Assembly: GCA_902806575.1 (NCBI GenBank)
Contig: CADCXD010000019.1
Location: 124,001 to 188,000, forward strand
Length of the DNA: 64,000 bases
Origin: Jackrogersella multiformis
Taxonomy: Eukaryota; Ascomycota; Sordariomycetes; Xylariales; Hypoxylaceae
Reading direction: 5' to 3'
Shown: piece by piece, positions 41,914 through 53,720 of the stretch
Position numbering within the stretch: the stretch's first letter is position 1
Layout: each line of letters starts with the position of its first letter
Notes under the pieces: generated by a model
The model's input: only the letters and a program-made list of their open reading frames with translations
Databases searched by the model: none
Told to the model about the DNA's origin: nothing
Position numbers and translations under genes: made by a program

Positions 41914-43470
41914 CTAGCCCTCCATGGTAAGCTCATCAAAGTCCTCCAGCAGCTCGTTCATATCGACCTGCGGCACATCCTCATCCCCATCCCCATCCTC
42001 CGTTGTGGCCACGGACATCTCGTCCGGCTGCTTGGCTTTGGCGGGCTGCTTGTACAGCTGGACGCCCTGCCTGAACTCCTCGTCCTCCTCGATGTCCTGC
42101 AGAAACTGCTCGAACTCGCGGTCCATGCGCTCCTGGTCGGTCTTCTTGGGCAGCAGCTCGCCGTCGTCCTTGGCCATGCGCTTGACCTTCCAGTGGCGCT
42201 TGCGGTTGCGCCGGCGGTTGGGGTAGTGCTTCTTGACGATGACCACGTCCGGGATCCGCGAGGAGTACGTGTGCGATTCCTCTAGCGCCTCGAACTGCTC
42301 GTTGTTGAAGTTGGCGCCTGTCAGCATGTACCCCATGACCGAGTCGCCGGCGTGTAGCAAGCCGCCCAGGTGCGTCCGCGCGAAGTATGTCTTGTCGTTG
42401 ACGCCTAAGTCCGTGGCGCGCGCCAGCTGCGTCTCCGCCAGAATCCACTTCCCCTTCGTCGGGCCGATCGGCTCGCAGTCCATGACGATGAGCTCGACTA
42501 GGTCCTGGGCGTCGGCCAGCGCGGCGAACGGCGTCCTCCAATACACCGGCGCGCTAATTTCAGCCGTCTGGAGCGTGTTGGGGTCTAATACGTTGATCGA
42601 GGTGCCAACCCGGTAGCATATCGCCAGCGGGGAGATATTTCCAATCCGCTTAGCTAGCGGAATAGGTAGCGCGACTAGGTCGTCTTTGCAGATCGGTAAT
42701 AACTCGACTGAAAACGAGAACTTATATGACTTCGTAGAAGTGTGTATATCTTGGGAGATGAGCTCCTGGGATTTCTTGACTCGTATGGGAACAACAGAAT
42801 TTAAGAAGTCGACAAACTTCTCGGCTTGGTTTCTGACAGCAAAGAAGAAATCTATGCCATCTTTCGCTTCCTTGATGTTGATAGTGTCGCGATGGGCGCC
42901 GTGCTTCATAATCAATTGCTCGAGATATAAGAATGTTCGCTTATGAAGCACCTTCTGTCGGACTTGCACACTTGCTCTCCATACGTTGGCTGTATATGAC
43001 TTGGCGCACTCCGGGCATTGCTGATATGCAACGACGTAGATGACCTCCAAAGCCTGCTGCATAACGCGATCATCCGCCACGGCGGCCTGGACTACAAGCT
43101 TCACTCGTATTCGCCTGGAATGCGGTTCTGTCCATATGAAGCTCGCGTCGATTATTCGGGTTCGGTTAAGACTCAGTTTCTTCAGACATAAAGCTAGAAG
43201 CTCGCGGGATTCGGGCGGAGCGGTGACCCAGCTAGTGGGCGGTTGAAGCCATCGGTCGCAGTCTCGGCAGAAATGAAGGGTGGCTTCTCGTTGGATGCCT
43301 TGTGAGATATCTTTTGTGAGTTTGAAGCAATCGTAGCACTTGGCGTCGATCGCCGTGGTTCCGTCGATAGGAGCGCCGCAGTCGCAACAGAAGATAGTAG
43401 CAGCAGTGCCGCTAGTACCTTGCGACGGGGCGATCGAAATAGGCACGTCTACATCTATATCCATCGACAT
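41914..43470 (-). CDS. NMD3: 60S ribosomal export adaptor NMD3
   Basis: This 518-residue intronless protein is the adaptor that links pre-60S subunits to the exportin Crm1. The N-terminal zinc-binding region has four Cys pairs: CCDCG, CYDC, CRDC and CPEC. It is followed by the conserved KSYTANVWRASVQVRQKV and HKRTFLYLEQL, GIDFFFAVRNQAEKFVDFL, RVKKSQELISQD, FSVELLPICKDDLV and SRIPDVVIVKKHYPNRRRNRKR. The C-terminus (VDMNELLEDFDELTM) looks like a leucine-rich nuclear export signal, as expected. The basic stretch RRRNRKRHWKVKR is a candidate nuclear import signal. Confidence 0.97.
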   Translation of the reverse strand: MSMDIDVDVPISIAPSQGTSGTAATIFCCDCGAPIDGTTAIDAKCYDCFKLTKDISQGIQREATLHFCRDCDRWLQPPTSWVTAPPESRELLALCLKKLSLNRTRIIDASFIWTEPHSRRIRVKLVVQAAVADDRVMQQALEVIYVVAYQQCPECAKSYTANVWRASVQVRQKVLHKRTFLYLEQLIMKHGAHRDTINIKEAKDGIDFFFAVRNQAEKFVDFLNSVVPIRVKKSQELISQDIHTSTKSYKFSFSVELLPICKDDLVALPIPLAKRIGNISPLAICYRVGTSINVLDPNTLQTAEISAPVYWRTPFAALADAQDLVELIVMDCEPIGPTKGKWILAETQLARATDLGVNDKTYFARTHLGGLLHAGDSVMGYMLTGANFNNEQFEALEESHTYSSRIPDVVIVKKHYPNRRRNRKRHWKVKRMAKDDGELLPKKTDQERMDREFEQFLQDIEEDEEFRQGVQLYKQPAKAKQPDEMSVATTEDGDGDEDVPQVDMNELLEDFDELTMEG

Positions 43471-43917
43471 GGTGACTATTTGTTGAGTCTTCTGTCAGTG
43501 GTGATGGTGAATGGATTATTGTTCCCTTTTAGTTGTGATGGTGGGGGTTTGGAAATCTGGATAAGGAAAAAATGTCATCTAGAAATCTATTGCCCCTCGA
43601 TTGATAAGCAGGGCCAGGGATTTTGTGGGTAAATATAGTGGGTTATCGCCACTAGCGTACCACTGTTTAACTTTTAGTGGAACCCACGTGTGAAACAATG
43701 CAACAATGCAGTATAGTACAATAAGCATCATCAACTTTTATATAAGGTCATCGAAACTCGTGATTTCTAAGCTGTATATTATTTTTAATTTTTAATTCTT
43801 AACATTAATCAATATTTACACTTACATTTACATTCACACTAAGTAGATATCCAGCTCGAAATGGCATATGAGATAACATTGCCATGCCGTTGTTGATAAG
43901 ATGTTAAGACACAAATC
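43471..43917. other. Intergenic region
   Basis: The AT-rich 447 bases upstream of NMD3 hold no gene. Confidence 0.5.
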
Positions 43918-45981
43918 TCATCTACCTTCTATAAGGGAGTCTACATCAACGTCTCTTCCCCTTCGTCTTATTACATCGTCAATAGTCGGCGTGACATCGA
44001 CGAGGCCCGCGTTGGCGCCGTTCCGTAACCTAGCCCTTGTGTCCGACGCCGCCTGGTTTAGCTCGGTGAGGTCCATGATAGGCCTGCTCGGATCCTCGTG
44101 GTGCGCACGCTGGTCGAATCCATAGTACAGCAGCGGCAGCAATGATGATTTCCACACGGGCTGTCTGCGATCGCGCACGTTCTGCAGTATCGTGGATATG
44201 AGGACCGCCCCTGTGGCGGCTACGAGGAACGTCGGCATCAGGAGCCACTGCCACTGGAACTGTGTGCAAACCGTCATCTCGTTCACCAGGCCCACCACGA
44301 CCTCTTGACTATCCCAGTCATAGCTGCTAGACCCCGTTGTGCGGATTCTGTTGGTCACGGCCGTGGAGAACTGATCGAAAGCCGTATTTAAAGTATCGAA
44401 GCTTGCCGACTTATTGTTATATAAACTAGAGAGCCACCATCTATCACCGCACGATATGGCTTGACCCTGTCGCATGTTGTATGTGCATTTGCCAGAGAGC
44501 AAGTCGTTTGCCATAAACCTGTTTAAGCCGGCAACATACGGATACCACATCTTGTACAAGCAATCATCTGGCACCGTGTAGTTTTTCCCCTCGATATTGA
44601 TGCCTGTGAATATCCGGCTCTCGGTTTTAGGAACGCTTGACATGTTAGACAGGTCATACCATTCCCCGTCGAGAAGACACGGGCTTTCAAGAGCGGTAAA
44701 GTTCATATAAGGATCGATATCGCCAGGGGATATGCCAGCTTCTACCCAGTTGATCGGCGCGGACTGAGTTGAAACAATCTTTTCTGACAACACGCCGTTC
44801 TCCATCTCGGCGTGGTAGTTCTTCAGGCACGGATAGAGCGAGCATGAGGTCGAGACAAAACCTGTTGGCCCGCCGGAGCCATCGGGGATGGGACAGGTGA
44901 GGTTGTTGTTATTGTTCGAGCACGTCGTAGTTGACAGCGCCAGGACTGTCACGTTGATAAGTGCCAAGTCTAGAATCGACGCGAACTCCGGACTAAAAGC
45001 AGATGATGCCCAGTCCAGGGAGTCGGGTGCCACATTAAGGTAGGCCTTGTCTGAAAATGCGCTCACCCACATGTTATTAGGCAAGGTGTAGTTATCTGAG
45101 CTTATATTGCTCCGGATTGGCCCGGAGACGAAGGACGTGGTATCGATACAGGACCTACACAAGCCTATCGAGGAGTGTGTAATGCCGTTATGGCTCGCAA
45201 ACGTACAGTTCCCGGTAGCACATGTGGGCATAATAGCTGTGTCGTTTCCCGTCGGGTTGACAATCCCGTTGATCATTGTGCCTTTCATGTCGATCTGGAT
45301 CTCGTACGTCCCTGCTCCCACCCGGTAGTATGTGCCGCGGCCAGGCATGAAGTGCGCTAGGGGTAACGATGCTTTCAGTTCGTTATGTGTCTGAAGGCAA
45401 GGAACCGTCTTGATGGTCTGTTGCGTGAAGGGGCCTATACCAAGCGACAGGATAGTAATAAGCGCGCCGAGCACGCCGAACAAACTACCAGGCGCAACAA
45501 ATAGCAAACTCAGAGAACCGGAAATGGAACGGCTCGCCTCGTCAAAATATTGTAGGTGGCTGAGTGGTCGCGGTCGAGAGAACCAGCTCCATTTCGTTTG
45601 ACTGATGACCTCGGCAACACCTACGAGCATTGCTGCTCGCATGATAGTCGAAATCAAAGCGATCAGCGTGTTGAGATTGATGCTTAACGGCCATTCTGGT
45701 ACTTTTCGTCCGTGGAAGTGAGACAGGACCGAGTATGTGGCTGCTATCAAACCAAAGGACACGATGAGCGACCCCATCTCCCAAGGCCAGAATCGGAAGA
45801 CATGATGTCGTCGGGCAACGGTAGCTTTCTCTGACGGCGGGTACTGCTCGATGGCTTCTTGGGCATTTTTGGTATCGGAATTATATAGACCCAGGTTTAT
45901 GCCTTCGTAGGAGGTGGCCTGAGGTACGGACGACTCTTGCCCCAAAGACTCATACCCATTTGAAGTATTGTGGCTGGCCAT
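43918..45981 (-). CDS. DUF3176 membrane protein
   Basis: This is a 687-residue intronless protein from ATG 45981; the frame opens at 46053 only with a GTG. The N-terminal 180 residues match the fungal DUF3176 pattern: WPWEMGSLIVSFGLIAATY (membrane segment 1), PLSINLNTLIALISTIMRAA (segment 2), the VAEVISQTKWSWF block, LSHLQYFDEASR, and a third hydrophobic segment (SLSLLFVAPGSLFGVLG). A long extracellular-type middle region is rich in Cys and N-glycosylation sites (several N-x-S/T, for example NCT, NIS, NVT, NMS). A last membrane helix sits near the C-terminus (WLLMPTFLVAATGAVLIST). The function of the family is unknown. Confidence 0.88.
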   Translation of the reverse strand: MASHNTSNGYESLGQESSVPQATSYEGINLGLYNSDTKNAQEAIEQYPPSEKATVARRHHVFRFWPWEMGSLIVSFGLIAATYSVLSHFHGRKVPEWPLSINLNTLIALISTIMRAAMLVGVAEVISQTKWSWFSRPRPLSHLQYFDEASRSISGSLSLLFVAPGSLFGVLGALITILSLGIGPFTQQTIKTVPCLQTHNELKASLPLAHFMPGRGTYYRVGAGTYEIQIDMKGTMINGIVNPTGNDTAIMPTCATGNCTFASHNGITHSSIGLCRSCIDTTSFVSGPIRSNISSDNYTLPNNMWVSAFSDKAYLNVAPDSLDWASSAFSPEFASILDLALINVTVLALSTTTCSNNNNNLTCPIPDGSGGPTGFVSTSCSLYPCLKNYHAEMENGVLSEKIVSTQSAPINWVEAGISPGDIDPYMNFTALESPCLLDGEWYDLSNMSSVPKTESRIFTGINIEGKNYTVPDDCLYKMWYPYVAGLNRFMANDLLSGKCTYNMRQGQAISCGDRWWLSSLYNNKSASFDTLNTAFDQFSTAVTNRIRTTGSSSYDWDSQEVVVGLVNEMTVCTQFQWQWLLMPTFLVAATGAVLISTILQNVRDRRQPVWKSSLLPLLYYGFDQRAHHEDPSRPIMDLTELNQAASDTRARLRNGANAGLVDVTPTIDDVIRRRGRDVDVDSLIEGR

Positions 45982-47888
45982 TCTTTTAGTGCTGAAAACG
46001 CAGTCTGTAGCAGAGCTATTCCAACTAGGCCCTCTGAGATCGTCTGCCGCCACTGTTGTAACTACCTACATCAGTAGTAATCTGCATAATACATTTTCGA
46101 CGGGCAAATGAATAGGTAAACAGATAATATAATAGTTCGAAACGATCTAATGGTTAAGACATGATTATATAATTAGCCCATGTCTCCTCTAATTCTTCTG
46201 CCTGGTAGCTGAGACCCATACGCGCCAGGCTCGGACTATTCATGATGGTCTTAAGGACCAATAGTTTTCACTAAAAGCAGTCTTATGAGGGGGGAATGCG
46301 AGCCTTGGCGGTGGTCCTACAGCGAGTTACCTAGGAGGACATAAAAGTCCTTTTCAGCCCTATGCGTTGGCTGGGATATTCCCGCCTTTGTCAGATCTTT
46401 GGTTCTGTAGATGTGGCCCACTGTAGGGATAAGCATGTATGCTGTGCCACGCTCATTGTAAGCGTTTGACTATTCCAAGGCAATCGTATTTCGCTCGTGC
46501 GCCTCGCTGGGGGGCAAAAAGATGGCCATGAGACGACCTGGGATGCTTTTGTTAGAGGAAATGATTGGCAATGTTGTAGGACTTTGAGGACAATTAGAAT
46601 AGAGACTCTTCATAGGATTTTATTTACTTTGGGGAGGAACATCTACGCCCCGATCCTCCCGAAGTCATGTCTAAAAAAACGAAATATTAGATATGAAGAT
46701 AGGTTAAAATAATTTGTATATTCTATAAAAAGACGTATCAACTCGGAAATAAGTATCATTTTGAATTATGGGACTTTTAATTGAAGACTTGTCGTGGTGA
46801 AAGACTCGACTAATTTAGGAGTGTAAATTCCAGATTATCTTGACATCCCACATGTAAGGTCAGACCTATCCTCGGAATAGACGATGCAAAATAATTCAGT
46901 AGCTACTTCACCGACTAAGCCAACATAAATTATGTGACTATAGACTGCGCTCAGCCTCCTATCACAACTCACCATGGTATTATCCTGAGCGAGCTTCAAC
47001 CTGGCTCAGAAATCCGGGATGCAACGTCTACACCAGACTGCCGAAGACAACACCCTCCGCACTCCGGCTATTTCCGACGGAGATCGGGACGGTTGCTAAC
47101 GGGTGCATATCTAGTCCCGAATCCGAACCGGCTCTCCTCAACGACGACGACATGGCGCAATACACGACAGCTATCCTAGGTGCGATTCTCGATCCCAAAC
47201 GTCGTCGTTCTGCCCTTCGACCACTTCCACACCCATCTCTAAGAATTTCCTCGACATAAATGCTCCCTAGCGTGAGATAGTTAGGGGCGCAACCAGCCGT
47301 CCACTCTAGGTAGGTAGGCAACTGGGAGCTCTGCTAAGCTAAGCAAACCCAGCCAAGACTCGATGCCGTCGCACGTTCGATCTGCCAACCTAGGCAAATT
47401 ACCAGGTTATGAAAAAGGGGGGAAGGGCGCGTACCAGATACGTCACGGGATGGGGAGTCTCGGGCGAACGTAGTAGGTAGCGGGCTTGGTTGCGAATCGC
47501 GAATTGCGACTCGCGGGCGCGGATGGCGTGATCGAACTCCGCGATAGCAACATCATGCGCGTCGACACCAAGCTCGCGCGCGGGGTCCACCCGCCAGCCA
47601 GACAGAGCCCGCGGATGCTCCGATCGGATCTGATAAGGTGCCTCGATGGAGGGTACGAGAGACGATTACGATGGGGATGGCATGGTACAGCTTGACCATC
47701 TGGGCCTTCCTATTGGAACGGCAGATGTTTGCGTGATAAGGTCCTTGCTCGCACGCACGTCGGGATAGCATGATCGATATGGAGCGTTGGGGTTGTATAT
47801 ATTCAGCAGACGATGCTCCCCCATTCCCGGGTTTCTGGGGATGAACAATAGATCACCAGGTACCTAGCACAGATTATTCATAAACACT
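45982..47888. other. Intergenic region between divergent genes
   Basis: The 1.9 kb upstream of both the DUF3176 and the dioxygenase genes holds only short open frames without family resemblance. Confidence 0.45.
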
Positions 47889-49137
47889 ATGGCTCCATCT
47901 GCTATTTCCACCGTCACCGAGACCGTGTCTCTGCCGCAGACTCTGAAGAAGCGGGACTTCGGGCCGTATAAGGAACTTGCTCCTGTCACGTACAATAAAG
48001 AAGTAGAAGAAGGAAAGACGGCGCTTAAGCCGGCGAAGGTGAGGATGCTTTCTCGATTAGGATTATTATATTAGATAGGTACGGATGCTGATCTACCCGC
48101 AGTACCCGAACTACCTGCCGACATGGAACCCCAATCAGAAGTACCAGCCCTTGCAACCCTTTGAGCACTACGAACACGGTAAGGACGCCGACACCTCGTA
48201 CCCTGAGCTCCTACCGGAGGGCTCTACCGTCACTGATCTCACGCCGACCATCGGAACGGAGGTCCGCGGCGTCCAGCTGAGCTCCCTCAGCAATGCCGGC
48301 AAGGACCAGCTCGCCCGCTACGTAGCCGAGAGGAAGGTGGTGGCGTTCCGAGACCAGGACCTGGCCGACCTGCCCATCTCCGAGGCCCTAGCCTTCGGCG
48401 GCTACTTCGGCCGCCACCACATCCACCCCACCTCCGGCTCCCCCGAAGGCCACCCGGAAATCCACCTCGTCCACCGCGGGGAGGGGGACAAGTCCTACGA
48501 GACCTTCTTCGAGACCAGGACGAGCTCGGTGGCCTGGCACTCGGACGTCTCGTACGAGGCGCAGCCGCCGGGAACGACCTTCCTCTACATCCTCGACAAG
48601 CCGGAGACGGGCGGCGACACCTTGTTCGTGAACGCCGCCGAGGCGTACAACCGCCTGAGCCCGCTCTTCCAGGAGCGCCTGCACGGCCTGGAGGCTACGC
48701 ACTCCGGAATCGAGCAGGTCAACGCTTCGGTCTCGAAGGGCAGCATCAAGCGACGAGAGCCCGTCGTCAACGTCCACCCGATCGTCCGCACGCACCCCGC
48801 CACCGGCGAGAAAGCACTATACATAAACCCTCAGTGTAAGTTCCAATCCCCTCCTCCACACGTATCCACGTGCTAAACACAAGCCACAGTCACCCGCGAC
48901 ATCGTCGGCCTCAAGAAGGAGGAATCAGACGCCATCTTGAAATTCCTATATGACCACCTGGCGTACGGCGCCGACTTCCAGGCGCGCGTCAAGTGGGAGG
49001 AGGGCACCGTGGTGGTGTGGGACAACCGCGTCACCCAGCACTCGGCTCTGGTGGACTGGAAGAGCGGACAGCGCAGACACCTGGCGCGCATAACCCCGCA
49101 GGCCGAGAAGCCGTTCCAGACTCCCTACTCGTCGTAG
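47889..49137 (+). CDS. TauD/TfdA-family alpha-ketoglutarate-dependent dioxygenase
   Basis: It is 376 residues in three exons: 47889-48038, 48103-48835 and 48890-49137. Introns of 64 nt (GTGAGG to CCGCAG) and 54 nt (GTAAGT to CCACAG, with CTAAAC) keep phase. It has the TauD core: LTPTIGTEVRGVQL, VVAFRDQDLADLP, the iron ligands in AWHSDVSYEAQPPG (H-x-D), GGDTLFVNAAEAY, VRTHPATGEKALYINPQ, and the distal VWDNRVTQHSALVDW His with the 2-oxoglutarate-binding Arg in RRHLARITP. Fungal members of this length typically attack sulfonates such as taurine to release sulfite, or related acids; the actual substrate is unknown. The stop lies 28 bases from the stop of the convergent next gene. Confidence 0.92.
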
Positions 49138-49165
49138 CGCGTCTAGGTATTCATGTATATATACA

Positions 49166-50347
49166 CTATAGAAAGCCTGGAATAATGTCATCTGTTGCTC
49201 GCTTCGATTGCGCTCTGCTGGCTGCTTGCTTGCGTTGCTCCCGGATGCGTTTGCGGTCTTCCTGTCGCTGCTTGAGACGGCTGAGGAAATCTCCGTCGGC
49301 AGCGTCGTTGTCGTCATCTGATGCGTTGGTTCCCTTTGTGCCTCCAGATTCTGGTTTCTTGATGGTGGGATGTGTTACCTTCGTGGCATGGCGTAACGAT
49401 GGACTGTCTCTTGCGACATATTGTGTCGTTCTTGGTTTGGGGATTTGGGACGTAGATGGTGGTATTTTCCTATGTGACTTCGTACGTATCTCCAGAGAAG
49501 GGGAGGCTAAGTTGTCATCATCTTCGTCTGTTTCTGTTTCACTAGCCCCCCTCGACGTCGGCGTGGTTTTGGATTTGCTGCCTGCAAGGTTACCAAAGGC
49601 TGGGCTAGGAGTAGCTAGTGATGATAGAATTTTAGCAGTGCTGAAGCCAGCAGCAGCACGAGTTGCAGTCGCCACCTTCGTGAGATTATCTAAGCGTGTC
49701 GCTTGCTGCCTTGGACTTTCCATCAGCCCATACAGTGACGCGACATGCCACGAATCTTTAGTCTCCGGGAGGACGTCGTCTTTGCCTTTGTTTGCCAAAG
49801 CCATTCTATAAGCTTGTTTTTGCTTCTCGAGACGAGACTTCCGTTCCTGTTTCTTCTTGACCAAATTAGTCATCCGCCCGACTACTGGCCTCGAGATATC
49901 TCTGATGGTGTCCGCGTTCTGCGCTTTAGCAGCAGCCTTCAACCGATGGTACTCGGCGGCATGAAGATGAGCGGTAAACTGCTGCGCGGTTGAGATAAAT
50001 TCATCTTCCACCATGCGGTATAAATCATCATGTTCCAATCCTTCGATCATGTAGCTGGAGTCGGTATTAGATAAGTTCACAAGTGTATTATGCAGGATGA
50101 GCCACACGCACCTTTCTGATAGTGGTTCGGGAGGAGGCGATGTCGACCCAGCTCGAGGCATACGGCTAAGCGTCGCGGACACAGAAGTAGATCTCTTCAC
50201 TCGCTTAATAGGAGCAGGTGAAGCTACCAACTCTACATCGGAATCATCATATTTTATTTTCTGCTGCCGGGCGGGAGTTGAGCTGGCTGATTTTGAGGTA
50301 CTGGCCAAGCTTATTTCGGCCTTATTCCATGGAAGTTTACGTGTCAT
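49166..50347 (-). CDS. Conserved fungal protein of unknown function, nuclear-type composition
   Basis: This is a 393-residue intronless protein. I do not recognise a named family. Features seen: a basic Ser/Thr-rich N-terminus (MTRKLPWNKAEISLAST, then PIKRVKRSTS), a folded helical core at about 75-150 (LSERCVWLILHNTLVNLS, MIEGLEHDDLYRMVEDEF, AAEYHRLKAAAKAQ), a Lys/Arg helix (LVKKKQERKSRLEKQKQAYR), long low-complexity Ser/Thr/Pro/acidic stretches, and a charged coiled-coil-like end (LSRLKQRQEDRKRIREQRKQ). Basic clusters suggest a nuclear protein. The core is the part likely to be conserved. ATG 50347 starts a clean frame. Confidence 0.7.
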   Translation of the reverse strand: MTRKLPWNKAEISLASTSKSASSTPARQQKIKYDDSDVELVASPAPIKRVKRSTSVSATLSRMPRAGSTSPPPEPLSERCVWLILHNTLVNLSNTDSSYMIEGLEHDDLYRMVEDEFISTAQQFTAHLHAAEYHRLKAAAKAQNADTIRDISRPVVGRMTNLVKKKQERKSRLEKQKQAYRMALANKGKDDVLPETKDSWHVASLYGLMESPRQQATRLDNLTKVATATRAAAGFSTAKILSSLATPSPAFGNLAGSKSKTTPTSRGASETETDEDDDNLASPSLEIRTKSHRKIPPSTSQIPKPRTTQYVARDSPSLRHATKVTHPTIKKPESGGTKGTNASDDDNDAADGDFLSRLKQRQEDRKRIREQRKQAASRAQSKRATDDIIPGFL

Positions 50348-51198
50348 ATTTGATATTGAAGATTGTGCATGTCATTCTGAAGGATTTATAAGGAGGGTTC
50401 GCAAGATTATATTGTTACCTAGGTAGTCAAATGTTAAATATGAAATGTCGAATCTTTGGAAAGAGATGAGTCGTAAATTTAAAAACATAAGGCACCTTGA
50501 ATATCTGTTTAAACGGTGCATGCATTTACGCATTTATGCATACATGATATAGTATATTTACGGCTACATTCAATTTCCATTCTTCTATAAATCCCCTTTA
50601 AATGGTCCAAACTTTACACAAATATCTAAGATACGATTTAATTAGGATACCATCAATGACAACAGCCTCATAGCAAACATACTTGCATCCCCGCCCATGC
50701 TACCTCACCTACCTAGGTAACTAACTCATCATCCCTCCCCAGAACCCGCCTTCTAGTAAGCATATAAAATGGATTAAAATAGTCACCAAAACACTGAGGT
50801 AGAAGTACCTAGGTAAGTTAGACGCGATAATCAGAGTTGAGACTATCTGATATTTTCTCTCTCTTCATAATCCATCCATTTTCTTTTTTCCCAGCAAAAA
50901 GAAGCGGCGGGGGCGAAGAAGACCACGTCTAGATACCTAGAAGATGCGATCGCTCCGCTCCCCTAAGCTCAGTCTCCCTAAACTACCTAGCCAGCTGGTA
51001 TCCCGCCTCAGGAAATGAAATCTCGTGCGCGTGGCATGGATAGGGGTAAGCGAGATGTGTCGTAGTCTAGAGCACCAAGACCACCCACTCACTTACTCAC
51101 TCGCTTATTGCCGGAGAGTCTTCAAGGCCCGCTCCCGCTATCCATCCACCCTCCCCTCTCTCTCCCTCTCCCTCTCCCTCTCCTTCAGCAAACCCTCC
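50348..51198. other. Intergenic region rich in TACCTAGGTA palindromes
   Basis: Three perfect copies lie here (50416-50425, 50710-50719, 50806-50815), followed by a CTCTCC microsatellite (51151-51183). No gene was seen. Confidence 0.55.
51151..51183. repeat. (CTCTCC)n microsatellite
   Basis: A pyrimidine repeat of CTCTCC units lies just beyond the stop codon of the next minus-strand gene. Confidence 0.8.
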
Positions 51199-51826
51199 CT
51201 AGTAAACATAAACCCCATCATCCTCGCCATCCAGCTTCCCCTCATCCTCGAGCTTCCGCAGCGCCTTCGCGACCCGCTCGGCGGCGGCCTTGGCGCGGTC
51301 ACCGCTAGCCAGGCCCTGGGAGCCTGAGCCCGAGCCCGAGAGGTCGGGCTTGAGGAAGGGCAGGCGGGCCTTGCCGGCGGCGCGCAGCTGCTGGCGCGCG
51401 GCCTCGACCCACGCGTCGTCGTAGGCCTGGGCGCCCACCACCACCGCCCGCGGCGCCCCGTGCGCCAGGTTGCCCGTGCCGACTTTGGGCGCGCCGCCCG
51501 CCGAGGTTGGGATCTCCCCCTTGAGAACAAGCGGGATGTCGATTAGCGCTGATTGCGGGGACGTGGCGAAGTAGACCACTGGAGGGTGGGTTAGCTGGGT
51601 TTGGTGATGGCTGGGGTGTGCGAGGGGGGATGGGAAGGTGGGAGGTAGGTAGGTAGGCGCAAACAGGTAGGAAGAAGAGGTGGAGGTTAGTAGGAGACGA
51701 AGAGATCAACAAAGAAGGAAGGAAAGAAAGGGGCTAGCTACCCTCGAAGTCAGGCTTCACAGCCTCGCTGAAGGCCTTGCCGACCTCTTCGAACTGGCCG
51801 CAAAGGATTAACGGAATAACCGACAT
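51199..51826 (-). CDS. Small conserved-looking protein of unknown function, 154 residues
   Basis: Two exons (51742-51826 and 51199-51578) are joined by a 163-nt intron (GTAGCT to CCTCCAG); the junction reads KPDFEVVYFATSPQSAL in phase. The start MSVIPLILCGQFEEVGKAF and the GVVVGAQ-like AVVVGAQAYDDAWV segment suggest a small alpha/beta (Rossmann-like) fold, and a C-terminal helix ends DGEDDGVYVY. It resembles short fungal proteins that begin with I-P-x-x-L-C-G and have no assigned function; I cannot name one. The segment with alternating Gly/Ser (LSGSGSGSQGL) is probably a flexible loop. Confidence 0.7.
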
Positions 51827-53720
51827 GATTGCTTAGTGAGTTAGAAGTAAGTAGATAGAGTGAAGAGATATCGAAGTGAGATTATCAAGTCAAAGTTGTA
51901 GTGTAGTAGCAAGCGATGATAATATTGTCTTCCAAGTGTGCGTGCTGGTCTCGAAATCTCTCCAGGACCTCCCCCCAAAGTCCCGGAGTCCGCGCCTGTT
52001 TAAATAATGTCGCCCTCGACATCTTAGTCACGGAAATCGCAATCACGAACTCCCCTCCTGATCATCGCTCGGGGCCGAAAAACCTGATTCCATCGTGTCG
52101 CTCTAGGTAAGTAGGTATCACCTTTATGAAACATTACACTCATTAATTGCACTCTGGAGACGTGGTCTAGCCCTCCCCTCCTCCTCGATGCTATTGCTCG
52201 CAGGCCATGATCGAAATACCTAACCGCCTGTGCATCATCTCCTAGCCAGGAAGAAGGCAAGTAGGTCGACAGTCAGCCTTCCCCATGACCAGGCAAGAAA
52301 GCAAAGCATTCCAATCCAATCCCGCCCAGCATCCCCTTCTTCTTTACTTCCCCCTCTCATCCGATGACGCCTACCAGCAAGCAAGTAGCCAAACGCATCC
52401 ACGGTACCACGGTGCCACGGTAACAGCTCCCGTCTGTGGCGGTGTCCCCAGCATGTCATGCGGCCTGCGCCGGCGAACGTCTCGGTGCGACGGACGTACG
52501 CTCGGGCGTCCCGTGGGGTAATACCAAGCGCCATAATGGCGACTACTCTCGCCCACGAACCGAGTACCAAGCGTCGTCGCATCTGGTAGCTCGCACTGCT
52601 GACTGGCCCGGGCCGTCTGACGCGAGAGAGGGGGAAGACAGTACAGAGTGAGTAGGCGCCACAGCGCGAGGAGGATGCAGCGCCCGCCCTCCCGCCCGCC
52701 CTTCCGAACGTGGTGGAATGTGTCGAGTCCGATCTTACGCGTCCCCTAGCCAGCCTCGTTGGCCTTCCTTCCTTCCTTCCTTGCTTCCTTCCATAGGTAC
52801 CTACCATCTTAGGTTCTTACATGTCTTAAGTTCTTACATGTCATGTCTCCCTCCACACGTGGAACAGCCCGTCGGACAAAATTAGAAAAAGGGAAGGAAT
52901 AGCACGGCACACGGCATTAACCTATCGGTATCGCTCCGTAGTCTGTTATTGCTTCACAAATATCAAGAGAGGGGGTTAGAAACAGACCTCGCCCAATAGC
53001 AATCTCGCGTGTTGCTACGCAGGAGGTGTGTGTCTGGTCGCATATCTTTTTCTAGCGTTGTCGTAAGGCTGTGAGTCAGACCATACCAGAGGCGTCATTG
53101 TTCTAGGAAGGCTTCGGAACCCCCTACATACGTGTATGTGTGTGTGTGTTATGTGTAGGTACTTGCCTGCCTAATCTACGGTCAAGAAGTTCTACGAAAG
53201 ATCCGTGTGAACCGCTACGCACGACTGACCAGCTGATATTGATGGATTGGTACACGTACAGCCCACGGCATAAAATCAGGATCCCGGTGCATCCCGTATA
53301 GGACAAGGTCGTGGCCTCGGTCGTACCTAGGTAGCCTCGCTTCCTTAGCTGAAAACCTGAGAGAGGACTTAATACCACTGGTGTGATATTAAGGAGGACT
53401 TGCTAAAAGTGCATTGTCGGAGGATTTGCGCTATGAAGCCCTGAACTTCCATAGGACATAACCGATTCATATTCTTATATGTTAAGTGACGGCCAAGTTG
53501 AGCTTGCTTAGCACACGGGAACCAAATATTGCAGAAATTTGATGAATCATCATTGATCATATTCCATTCTATTCGTCAACCAGGAGTAGCGAAATTCAAC
53601 GCATTAACGAGGAGAGTTGCACGCCCGGATCCCGTTTTATTTTGTTTCCCCGAACCGAAACCCCAATAAAGCACGTAAACTCACACAAGTCGCTCAACAT
53701 CGATCCCCTCCTCTCATTTA
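51827..53720. other. Long intergenic region
   Basis: It contains a CCTT tetranucleotide run (about 52765-52782), a TG repeat (about 53136-53150) and one TACCTAGGTA (53324-53333). Open frames here are short, overlapping and unconvincing. Confidence 0.5.

Noticed and set aside
51138..51712. Additional minus-strand frames overlapping the 154-residue gene
   Set aside because: Arg/Ala/Pro-rich alternatives in other frames of a GC-rich exon; only one frame splices cleanly to a conserved-looking first exon.
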